From Dehalococcoidia bacterium (GTDB taxonomy: Bacteria; Chloroflexota; Dehalococcoidia; UBA1151; UBA1328): 12,699 bases of DNA. The position numbers and the translations under genes were made by a program. The stretch is taken from assembly GCA_030745955.1 (NCBI GenBank), contig JASLNQ010000039.1, positions 1-12,699 on the forward strand, given 5' to 3'. Shown here in pieces: positions 1 to 6,407 of the stretch; the first letter of the stretch is position 1, and each line of letters opens with the position of its first letter. The notes beneath the pieces were generated by a model that did no database searches, had not been told where the DNA came from, and saw only the letters and a list, made by a program, of their open reading frames with translations.

Positions 1-259
1 CCTTTACTTCGAAGTCATTGTCTTTAAACACACCAGCTGCTTCGTGCACCAGTTCCTCGGTAAGACCGTGTAGACCGATCACCGATCCAATGTCCAGATC
101 GTCGTCCCATGGAATGAACGCTTTATCCCTAACCGCGCCCAAACATGTACCATGGCGCAAGAAGAAGACCAATCCGAGCCCATCCAGGATCTGTTTCGCT
201 TCCTTCAATACAGCTTCGGCAGTGGACATATCCATTGGTTCGAAAACTGTCGACTGCAT
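1..259 (-). CDS. LicD family protein, N-terminal part (runs off left edge)
   Basis: LicD/fukutin-type proteins transfer phosphocholine or similar phospho-alcohol groups from a nucleotide donor onto surface glycans and teichoic acids. Translating the minus strand from the ATG at 259 gives about 86 residues without a stop. Residues 34-58 carry the family signature: an LRHGT-LGAVR block (34-44) and then FIPWDDDLDIG (48-58), where the DDDLD acidic cluster (52-56) is the metal/nucleotide site. The reading frame is open to the window edge, so the C-terminal portion is missing. The start is uncertain: ATGs at 259, 235 and 229 are all in frame and none has a clear Shine-Dalgarno sequence. GC is about 50%, lower than the roughly 60% of the catabolic genes downstream, which suggests a different history. 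It is divergent from the aminotransferase at 590. Family confidence is high; the transferred group is unknown. Confidence 0.88.
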   Translation of the reverse strand, partial: MQSTVFEPMDMSTAEAVLKEAKQILDGLGLVFFLRHGTCLGAVRDKAFIPWDDDLDIGSVIGLHGLTEELVHEAAGVFKDNDFEVK

Positions 260-283
260 GTTGGTGACTTGCTTTCTGGGTGT

Positions 284-324
284 GGCCGTTTTGCCGGGGC
301 GTTGCGTGTAAATCGGAAACGGCC
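284..324. repeat. Inverted repeat upstream of the LicD gene
   Basis: Perfect 8-base arms GGCCGTTT (284-291) and AAACGGCC (317-324) flank a 25-base centre. It lies 25 bases upstream of the LicD ATG at 259, so it could be an operator or a 5'-leader hairpin. There is no sequence-specific link to a known regulator. Confidence 0.4.
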
Positions 325-422
325 GCCCGCATTACCCGGATTGGTAGGATCGCAGGCGTACACGATACGCGTGCGCAACCGGGGTCTGCTGCGGGAGACC
401 GGCAGGCCCAAATGATACAGGG

Positions 423-447
423 GTCGTGACTAATGTCCTGTCACGAC
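423..447. repeat. Inverted repeat GTCGTGAC-N9-GTCACGAC, candidate operator
   Basis: Perfect 8-base arms at 423-430 and 440-447 flank a 9-base centre. The size and spacing suit a dimeric transcription-factor site or a small hairpin. The GTCACG half recurs at 531-536 and 545-550, closer to the aminotransferase start, which favours a protein-binding role. No T tract follows, so an intrinsic terminator is unlikely. Confidence 0.45.
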
Positions 448-578
448 ACAGAATTCTGGACTTTGCGACCTGGCGTGTCCGCGTTTCAGGCGCACACATG
501 ATTGTTCGGGCTTCTGGAAGTCTCCGGGGTGTCACGCGTGGTTGGTCACGCTGTGGACCGTGGCGTGAAAACTGGAGC

Positions 579-584
579 AAGGAG
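579..584 (+). promoter_or_regulatory. Ribosome binding site of the aminotransferase
   Basis: AAGGAG lies 5 bases before the ATG at 590, a near-consensus Shine-Dalgarno sequence. It fixes this start over later in-frame ATGs. Confidence 0.75.
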
Positions 585-589
585 CCGCG

Positions 590-1783
590 ATGTTAACTGA
601 TCTGGGTGTACTTCGAGTCTCGCCGCGTGAGCGTGAGTTGATGGATCGGCTTGGACGACTGAGCTCTGGTTCCGGTTCACACTCACCAGGGCTCGCAACG
701 ATGCAGCGGGCGCTCCCGGAAACCCGTGTCGATATCGATGCCTGTTTCCTTTCGAACCCACTGGCAACCGATCTCTTCTGGAGGCATTTCAACTCGGACG
801 TCCTGGAAGACCGGGCGCTGTTCAAACGCATGCTAGAGGCATACCCGTCACAGAACAGGGTTGTTGCCGAACGGCTGTCTTCTGCCATTGGGGTGGACCG
901 GGGTCGCATTTTTATCGCCAACGGCGCAACTGAGGCGATCCAGGCGATCATCCATAACTACTCGTCGCAAATCCACATCAACATTCCCACTTTCTCGCCC
1001 TACTACGAGTTCGCAGGCCCGGAACACGAGGTAACGACGTTCGAGCTGGATTCAGAAGACGATTTCGCGATCGATCCCGGGCGGTATGTGCAGTCGGTCC
1101 TGCGCAGTGGCGCCGATACCGCGGTGCTGATCTCACCTAACAACCCGGACGGTTACCTGGTCCCGGACGACGACCTGCACTGGATACTTTCGAAGTTGTC
1201 TGGCCTCAGAACGGTGATTGTCGACGAGAGCTTTGTTCACTTCGCCGACCGGCCCGTTGCCGGCGATGAATTGCCGACTCTTGTCGGGATCACGAAGCAG
1301 TTCGACAACGTGACCGTGGTGAAGAGCATGTCGAAGGACTTTGGGATTGCGGGGATCCGCGCGGGTTACGCGATCATGCGGCCGTCGCGGGTCAACAGGC
1401 TGCTCGATCACGGTTATCTCTGGAACACCAGCGGCATAGCCGAGTACTTCTTCTCGCTGTTCGCCCGCCCCGGGTTCCTCGATGAGTATCGGCGGGTGCT
1501 GGACATGTACAGGGGCTATATCGACCGGTTCACATTGATGACCGCCGACGCCGATTTCATCCGCACGTACCCGACGAGTGCGAACTTCCAGCTACTGGAG
1601 ATGCCCGAGGGTGTTTCGGCTGAACTCGTGACCGCCCTGCTGCTGATCAGGTACGGTGTGTATGTGAGGTGCTGCAACGATAAGATCGGGCTTGACGGCG
1701 AGTTCATTCGTGTGGCTATCCGCACGGAACCCGAGAACGAGCTGGTGGTCGCAGCGCTGGCCGACGTACTGCGTCACGCCTGA
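590..1783 (+). CDS. HisC-like class I/II PLP-dependent aminotransferase
   Basis: This cytoplasmic pyridoxal-phosphate enzyme (397 aa) belongs to the fold-type I aspartate aminotransferase superfamily and most resembles histidinol-phosphate aminotransferase and its relatives. Visible landmarks: NGATEAI cofactor-phosphate loop (111-117), SPNNPDG (182-188) with the conserved Asn, VDESF (211-215) with the Asp that pairs with the pyridine nitrogen, SMSKDFGIAGIRAGY (246-260) with Schiff-base lysine K249 and R257, and a C-terminal FIRVAIRT (372-379) whose R374 probably binds the substrate carboxylate or phosphate. The ATG at 590 is well supported by AAGGAG at 579-584. The N-terminal 45 residues look longer than in typical HisC. 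No histidine biosynthesis genes are nearby; the closest neighbour is the divergent LicD gene, so a role in making an amino-group donor for surface decoration is possible but unproven. The amine donor and acceptor are unknown. Confidence 0.9.
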   Translation: MLTDLGVLRVSPRERELMDRLGRLSSGSGSHSPGLATMQRALPETRVDIDACFLSNPLATDLFWRHFNSDVLEDRALFKRMLEAYPSQNRVVAERLSSAIGVDRGRIFIANGATEAIQAIIHNYSSQIHINIPTFSPYYEFAGPEHEVTTFELDSEDDFAIDPGRYVQSVLRSGADTAVLISPNNPDGYLVPDDDLHWILSKLSGLRTVIVDESFVHFADRPVAGDELPTLVGITKQFDNVTVVKSMSKDFGIAGIRAGYAIMRPSRVNRLLDHGYLWNTSGIAEYFFSLFARPGFLDEYRRVLDMYRGYIDRFTLMTADADFIRTYPTSANFQLLEMPEGVSAELVTALLLIRYGVYVRCCNDKIGLDGEFIRVAIRTEPENELVVAALADVLRHA

Positions 1784-1815
1784 GGGCCGGGGATGAGATC
1801 GTTTTGCTGTGTGGG

Positions 1816-1856
1816 TGTGGCACCCGCCCGGACCCGGATCGCTCCACACCGGGTGC
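1816..1856. terminator. Possible hairpin between convergent genes
   Basis: GCACCCG (1820-1826) can pair with CGGGTGC (1850-1856), and TGTGG (1816-1820) can alternatively pair with CCACA (1844-1848). The element sits between the ends of the convergent aminotransferase and lipoprotein genes, where a shared terminator is expected. There is no T tract on either strand, so a classic intrinsic terminator is not shown. Confidence 0.3.
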
Positions 1857-1869
1857 GTCATGGCCCGCG

Positions 1870-2355
1870 CTATCGAAGCTGGTCAACCAGTGATTCGCAT
1901 ACCGACCGTTCGAGTTCACAGAGCAGAACCGCGTTTCCTGCGACCATGAAGTCGGCGTAGGCGGAGAACGACCCCCCGCTAAAATCGAGCAGCTTGCCAC
2001 CCTGTGAGCGTCCTACCGCACCCTCGATCGATTCCCGGGCTGAAGGGACGCCGAACTCCAGTGCTTCCTCGTGGGTTTCGTAGAACCTGACCTCAATGTC
2101 TCTCTGGTTGAAAAAGCCGTACCAGATCTCGGTCGAGTTGGGCACGGTTTCGGTGTCGTACTGCTTGGATTTTTTCCACCCGGCCTCTGTAAAGGAATCA
2201 AGGGTAAAAGTCCGGTCGTCCAGGGTGATGAACGATTCATCAGCGGAGTCCGCGGCCTGATCGCCACTTGCCGGGTCGTCGGAAGAACCGCAGGCAGCAA
2301 TTGGCAATACCACGGTCAGCAAGATCAGGCGGTAGATCAGCGCTCTTGAGATCAT
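1870..2355 (-). CDS. Small secreted lipoprotein of unknown function
   Basis: I do not recognise this 161-aa protein beyond its export signal. Residues 1-22 form a lipoprotein signal peptide: a basic start (R4, R9), a hydrophobic stretch (residues 10-20) and the lipobox IAAC with the lipidated Cys at C22. A Ser/Asp/Ala-rich linker (23-41) follows, then a compact domain (about 42-161). That domain includes a segment rich in charged and aromatic residues (78-102, with YETHEEALEFG) and a hydrophobic stretch near 135-146; C146 and C153 could form a disulfide. The frame is open further upstream to 2463, but the ATG at 2355 is preferred because AGAAGG lies just upstream and the signal peptide begins there. 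It lies 157 bases downstream of the crotonase on the same strand and ends 86 bases from the convergent aminotransferase. It may be a surface-anchored binding or sensor protein, but nothing in the sequence shows this. Confidence 0.8.
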   Translation of the reverse strand: MISRALIYRLILLTVVLPIAACGSSDDPASGDQAADSADESFITLDDRTFTLDSFTEAGWKKSKQYDTETVPNSTEIWYGFFNQRDIEVRFYETHEEALEFGVPSARESIEGAVGRSQGGKLLDFSGGSFSAYADFMVAGNAVLLCELERSVCESLVDQLR

Positions 2356-2512
2356 GACGACCTTCTCTGTGGCGTTCTGATGTGCGGCATCCATTAGGCA
2401 AGGTCTCCCGCTGTGCATCGGCCCATCGAGGTGCCGACTGCAGATTTTGCACGGACTATCCACTCCGATGCGCCGACGGAGGGGGTCAAAGCGAGGCCTG
2501 GTTTATCGAGGT

Positions 2513-3298
2513 TCATCGACCGATCCAGACTGGCGGTCGCTTTTCCAGGAAGGCCTTTGGGCCCTCTCCCGACCTGTAGTCGGCACTCGCCCTGATCGCC
2601 GGGAGCAGTTCGTCGTAGAGGTCCCAGGCCGCACCGTCGGGGCTGGCCGGCAGATCGGCAGCGCGCAGCATGAACTCCTTTGCCACCCTTACCGCGATTG
2701 GCGGAAGACCGCACACCTCTTCAGCCAGCTCGACGGCCCGCTCCATGAGGCGCTCGGCCGGGACGACCTCACTGACGAGTCCGTACCGTAGCGCCTCGGG
2801 AGCTGCGATAAAGCGTCCCGTCAGGACCATGCTGAAGGCGACTTTGGGTGGGAGCTGGCGGACGATCCGCAGGAGCCCACCGTCACCGGGTAGATCCCCG
2901 GTAGATTTCAGTTCCGGCAGCCCGAAGCTGGCGTGTTCGGCTGCGATCGCAAGGTCGCAGGCCAGGACTGCTTCCAGGCCACCGCCCAGGGCGTAACCGT
3001 TTATTGCGGCGATGACCGGTTTTGTCGGTGGTCGTCTCGTGAGCCCACTCCAGCCTTCGGGCGGGGTTGCGTACACGCCGTCGTGGATCGACTTGATATC
3101 CGATCCGGCGCTGAAGGCCCGGCCGCCCTCACCGGTGAGAATCGCCACCCACAGGTCGTCGTCGGCCTCAAATTCACGCCAGTTCTCTCTCATTTCGAAA
3201 TGGGCGTCACGGTGGAGGGCGTTCAGGACCTGGGGGCGGTCCATGGTGATGATGGCGACGTGGCCCCGCCGTTCGAACCGGCTGAAATTACGTGGCAT
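2513..3298 (-). CDS. Enoyl-CoA hydratase/isomerase (crotonase) family enzyme
   Basis: This 261-aa cytoplasmic enzyme has the usual crotonase length. The family hydrates, isomerises or cleaves acyl-CoA thioesters. Landmarks: RPQVLNALH (21-29), AFSAGSDIK (61-69) and NGYALGGGLE (100-109) forming the CoA-binding oxyanion hole, probably A64 and G106, and PELKSTGDLPGDGG (128-141). Both acidic positions used by true hydratases are present, E109 and E129 (matching E144 and E164 of rat mitochondrial hydratase), so hydratase/dehydratase chemistry is plausible. It is translationally coupled to the CoA-transferase upstream: the transferase stop and this start overlap in TGATG. A CaiB-type transferase beside a crotonase resembles the carnitine CaiB/CaiD pair, but the other carnitine genes are not seen in the window, so the substrate remains unknown. 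Confidence 0.93.
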   Translation of the reverse strand: MPRNFSRFERRGHVAIITMDRPQVLNALHRDAHFEMRENWREFEADDDLWVAILTGEGGRAFSAGSDIKSIHDGVYATPPEGWSGLTRRPPTKPVIAAINGYALGGGLEAVLACDLAIAAEHASFGLPELKSTGDLPGDGGLLRIVRQLPPKVAFSMVLTGRFIAAPEALRYGLVSEVVPAERLMERAVELAEEVCGLPPIAVRVAKEFMLRAADLPASPDGAAWDLYDELLPAIRASADYRSGEGPKAFLEKRPPVWIGR

Positions 3299-4488
3299 CA
3301 GGCATCACCCTTTCTGCCAGTGTCCGGTGGATCCGGGTTGTACTGGAATGCGATCCGGTCGCGGATCATAGTTGCGATTTCGTCGGTCGATAATCCCGCC
3401 TCGGTCAGAATTTCTTCGGTGTGTTCGCCCAGCGCCGGGGGGCGACTGGTCATGCTCATTGGCGTTTCGGAAAAGTACATCGGCATTCCGAGACCCTTGA
3501 ACGTGCCACCGTGGGGGTGCTCTATTTCCGTCATGAGGCCCAGCTCGCGGACCTGGGGATGATCGAATGCCTCGTCGTAGGAGAGCACCGGCGCGAACAT
3601 CGAGTTCATGTCACGGAACTTGTCGTCCCAGTGGGCCGTGGGGTGTTCACGGAACAATGGCGCAACGATTTCACACCACTCGTCCCGGCGGTCGAGGGCC
3701 TTGTGGGCGGTGTCGAAACGCGGATCACTGGCGAGGGCTGGTCTTTCAACGAGTTCACATATCTCGGGGAAGTTAACGCCCACTGCTATCCAGCCGTCGG
3801 CCGTTTCGAACAACCGGTAGCGCTGGGGGTCGCGGTCGAGAAAATCGCAGTTGAGGTAGGCCTCGGCTTCCTGCAACTGGTTGTGTACCTGGCTGGCAAG
3901 GAGCGAGACGTGGATGCGCTGCCCGACGCCGAACCTGATCTTCGCGATCAGCGCCGCCAGCGTAGCCGAGAGCAGGTGCATGCCGGCGATATAGTCGGCC
4001 TTGTAGTTCGCCGATGGCTGGGGGGCATCGTCGCCGACCATTTTGAGCGCACCGGTCAACGCAAGCGCCAGCAGATCCTGTCCCGGGCGGTTGGCCCACG
4101 TTCCCGACATCCCCCAGCCGGAGCATTCGCCGTAGACGATGCCGGGGTTCAGGTTTCGGACCGACTCGTAATCGAGGCCCAGCCGTTCCATCACGCCCGG
4201 GCGGAAGTTGTGGAGAACGCAGTCGGCCTCCGCCACGAGGTTCTTGATCGCAGCGTTCCCGTCGGGGTGCTTGAGGTCGAGGCTGATCGAGCGCTTCGAG
4301 TGGTTCAGTGCGAGGTGAAAGGTGTTAATACCGTTCAACATCACCCCGAAAGAGCGGTGCCATCCCCCTGGATCGGGCTGCTCTACCTTGATGATGTCGG
4401 CGCCGAAGTCGCCGAGGAACTGCGTGGCGAGTGGGCCGGTCTCCCAGTCTGTGAAGTCGATTACCTTGATTCCGTCGAGGGGACGCAT
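3298..4488 (-). CDS. CaiB/BaiF family (class III) CoA-transferase
   Basis: Class III CoA-transferases move CoA between carboxylic acids through an enzyme-bound aspartyl-CoA intermediate. From the ATG at 4488 the protein is 396 aa, the normal family length. It begins with the typical block IKVIDFTDWETGPLATQFLGD (start at residue 7) followed by FGADIIKVEQP (28-38). It continues with the SIS-LDLKHPDG (67-77) and NFRPGVMERLGLDY (94-107) motifs and GQDLLALALTG (136-146). D165 in KADYIAG is the expected catalytic aspartate. An upstream in-frame extension to 4620 lacks family sequence, so 4488 is preferred; a GGAG about 11 bases before it is a modest ribosome site. It is the first gene of a unit with the crotonase and is divergent from the ThDP enzyme operon. 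The CoA donor and acceptor cannot be assigned. Confidence 0.94.
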   Translation of the reverse strand: MRPLDGIKVIDFTDWETGPLATQFLGDFGADIIKVEQPDPGGWHRSFGVMLNGINTFHLALNHSKRSISLDLKHPDGNAAIKNLVAEADCVLHNFRPGVMERLGLDYESVRNLNPGIVYGECSGWGMSGTWANRPGQDLLALALTGALKMVGDDAPQPSANYKADYIAGMHLLSATLAALIAKIRFGVGQRIHVSLLASQVHNQLQEAEAYLNCDFLDRDPQRYRLFETADGWIAVGVNFPEICELVERPALASDPRFDTAHKALDRRDEWCEIVAPLFREHPTAHWDDKFRDMNSMFAPVLSYDEAFDHPQVRELGLMTEIEHPHGGTFKGLGMPMYFSETPMSMTSRPPALGEHTEEILTEAGLSTDEIATMIRDRIAFQYNPDPPDTGRKGDA

Positions 4489-4706
4489 ATTGCTGTGCTC
4501 CGTCAGCGCTGAGAGCCGGTGTCCGTCACAAGTACGGTCGTTTTGCATACAGGACGAGATTCGGGATCCGGTTATGACGTGACCAGATATGAAAGATGAC
4601 CCGGCGGTGCGCGAGGTCAAATATGGTTCAGCCGGTTCCGCCTGTCAACGGTCTGTGTGGGGCAGGCAGCGAAACCAATCGGTACGATGGGTCTTCAAAT
4701 ACGCCT

Positions 4707-4712
4707 TATACT
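4707..4712 (+). promoter_or_regulatory. Candidate -10 box for the ThDP operon
   Basis: TATACT (4707-4712) matches the -10 consensus at five of six positions and lies 30 bases before the ATG at 4743. A convincing -35 hexamer is not visible 16-18 bases upstream, so this is tentative. The surrounding 4489-4742 gap must also hold the promoter of the divergent CoA-transferase, for which no clear box was found. Confidence 0.35.
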
Positions 4713-4742
4713 GCACCGAAACCCCGGGGAGCCGCTCATCAC

Positions 4743-6395
4743 ATGCGCACAATCGACGCTATCGCCCAGATATTGAAGACCGAGGGAATCGAATATCTCA
4801 GTTGCTTCCCGACCACCCCCGTAATTGAAGCGGCGGCCGAGGTGGGAATAAGGCCGATAGTCTGCCGGCAAGAGCGGGTGGGAGTTGGCATCGCCGATGG
4901 CTATTCGCGGGTGAAGAACGGGCATCCGCCGGGCGTTTTCGCCATGCAGTACGGACCCGGTGCCGAAAATGCCTTCCCCGGTGTCGCCACCGCATATTCC
5001 GATTCGACCCCGTTGCTCCTGTTGCCCCTGGGTCAGATACGCGCCCGAGACCGCGTCTTGCCACTGTTCAGTTCCCTGCGGACTTATGAATCAGTTACGA
5101 AATCGGTAGAGCAGATGAACACGGCGGGAAGAGTCGCTGACGTGATGCGACGGGCATTCGCGTCATTGCGAAACGGTCGCGGCGGGCCTGTGATGGTCGA
5201 AATACCTTCAGACCTGTCAAATGCGACGGTCGATTCGTCGGTTGTAGACGGCTACACGCCGGTCCCGGCCGCGCTCTCCCAGGCAGACCCATCGGATATC
5301 GAAAAAGCTGCGCAGGCCCTTCTCTCGGCGAAGCGCCCGCTCATCATCGCCGGGGCCGGGGTCCTGTACGCGGAGGGAACATGCGAGCTGGTGGAACTTG
5401 CGGAGTTCCTTCAGGTCCCGGTGATGACCACCATGGAGGGCAAGAGCGCGATATCGGAGCTGCACCCGCTGGCCCTTGGGAGCGGATCGGGCGTGATGAG
5501 CGACCCGGTGCTCGAGTTCCTGCGCGATGCGGACGTCGTCCTGGTGATCGGATCGAGCATGACGCCCCACTCGATGACAACTCCCGTCCCACCCGGAAAA
5601 ACCGTTATCCACTCGACAAACGACCCGGTCGACATTGGCAAGGGTGGCTCGCCTGACCAGGCGTTGCTGGGCGATTCCAGGCTGGTGCTCAAGCAGTTAT
5701 TTGAAGTGGTGCGTGACATGAACGGTGGCAATCCCCGGTCGGGGGATGAAGGTCCTGCAGCGCGGATCGAGGCGATAAGGTCGGCCTGGCACGATAGCTG
5801 GATGCCGAAACTGGCATCCGGTGCCACGCCCATCAACCCGTACAGTGTTGTCTGGGAGTTGATGAGGACGATTCCCGCCTCCGAGGCGATCGTGACCCAC
5901 GACGCCGGAAGCCCCCGCTTCCAGATCATGCCGTTTTACCGATCGGACGGGCCGCGGACCTATCTCGGATGGGGCAAGTCGCACCAACTGGGCACCGGAC
6001 TTGGCCTCGCGATAGGCGCCAAGCTGGCGGCGCCCGAGAAGGTCTGTATCAACATCATGGGCGATGCGGCGTTCGGCATGACCGGCCTGGATTTCGAGAC
6101 CGCAGTCCGATCGGACCTGCCAATCATCACCGTGGTGCTGAACAACAGCACGATGGCAGTCGAAACAACGGCGATGGAGCTGTCTCACAGGCTGTACGGA
6201 GCACGCGACCTGGGCGGCAACTACGCAGACATTGCCAGGTCGCTTGGCGGGTGGTCTGAACGGATCACCGATCCCGGCGACATCTCCGGGGCCTTCACAC
6301 GCGCCCGCCGCGCAACGGAAGAAGGGTCGGCGGCCTTGTTGGAGTTCATTACCGGTGAGGAGACGGACTACTCGAACCTCCGTCCGTTCGGATGA
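4743..6395 (+). CDS. Thiamine-diphosphate-dependent enzyme (acetolactate synthase/decarboxylase family)
   Basis: This 550-aa cytoplasmic enzyme has the three-domain layout of the pyruvate oxidase/acetolactate synthase/benzoylformate decarboxylase group. An N-terminal PYR domain (about 1-165) contains CRQERVGVGIADGYSR (41-56) with the ThDP-activating glutamate E44, and QYGPGAENAF (69-78). A central domain (about 180-325) contains IIAGAGVL (201-208). The C-terminal PP domain (about 365-535) carries the GDxx(N)26NN metal-ThDP motif: G440-D441 with Ala in the third place of the usual GDG, closing with N467-N468. The stretch GDAAFGMTGLDFET closely resembles the same stretch in oxalyl-CoA decarboxylase and 2-hydroxyacyl-CoA lyase. 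The ATG at 4743 is chosen because the 49 residues upstream in frame are not family-like and GGGGAG lies just before it. First gene of the plus-strand operon, 12 bases before the next gene. Likely substrates are 2-keto acids or acyl-CoAs; the reaction is not determined. Confidence 0.92.
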   Translation: MRTIDAIAQILKTEGIEYLSCFPTTPVIEAAAEVGIRPIVCRQERVGVGIADGYSRVKNGHPPGVFAMQYGPGAENAFPGVATAYSDSTPLLLLPLGQIRARDRVLPLFSSLRTYESVTKSVEQMNTAGRVADVMRRAFASLRNGRGGPVMVEIPSDLSNATVDSSVVDGYTPVPAALSQADPSDIEKAAQALLSAKRPLIIAGAGVLYAEGTCELVELAEFLQVPVMTTMEGKSAISELHPLALGSGSGVMSDPVLEFLRDADVVLVIGSSMTPHSMTTPVPPGKTVIHSTNDPVDIGKGGSPDQALLGDSRLVLKQLFEVVRDMNGGNPRSGDEGPAARIEAIRSAWHDSWMPKLASGATPINPYSVVWELMRTIPASEAIVTHDAGSPRFQIMPFYRSDGPRTYLGWGKSHQLGTGLGLAIGAKLAAPEKVCINIMGDAAFGMTGLDFETAVRSDLPIITVVLNNSTMAVETTAMELSHRLYGARDLGGNYADIARSLGGWSERITDPGDISGAFTRARRATEEGSAALLEFITGEETDYSNLRPFG

Positions 6396-6407
6396 GGATC
6401 GGTTGAT

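Larger units (their letters stand above)
260..589. other. 330-base divergent intergenic region with inverted repeats
   Basis: No convincing gene is seen between the LicD start (259) and the aminotransferase start (590). Short open frames here lack ribosome sites and recognisable domains. The stretch holds several dyads: arms 284-291/317-324, 356-360/366-370, 383-387/396-400 and 423-430/440-447. It also holds four GTCACG-type hexamers (425-430 on the reverse strand; 440-445, 531-536 and 545-550 on the forward strand). It must contain the promoters of both divergent genes, but no good -10/-35 pair was found by eye. Confidence 0.6.

Noticed and set aside
340..425. Possible tRNA or structured RNA in the hairpin-rich stretch
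   Set aside because: Several short stems occur (356-370, 383-400), but there is no T-arm consensus, acceptor pairing or known riboswitch core.
332..580. 82-residue minus-strand frame in the gap between LicD and the aminotransferase
   Set aside because: No ribosome site, Arg/Pro-rich sequence without domain, and the inverted repeats here fit a regulatory region better.
3421..4512. Long 363-residue open frame on the plus strand
   Set aside because: It lies wholly antisense to the CoA-transferase, has no family motifs, and arises from the codon bias of GC-rich DNA. The opposite strand has a full-length conserved protein.
4596..4742. N-terminal extension of the ThDP enzyme
   Set aside because: The in-frame upstream 49 residues do not resemble any ThDP family start and cross the divergent promoter region; the ATG at 4743 gives the normal start.
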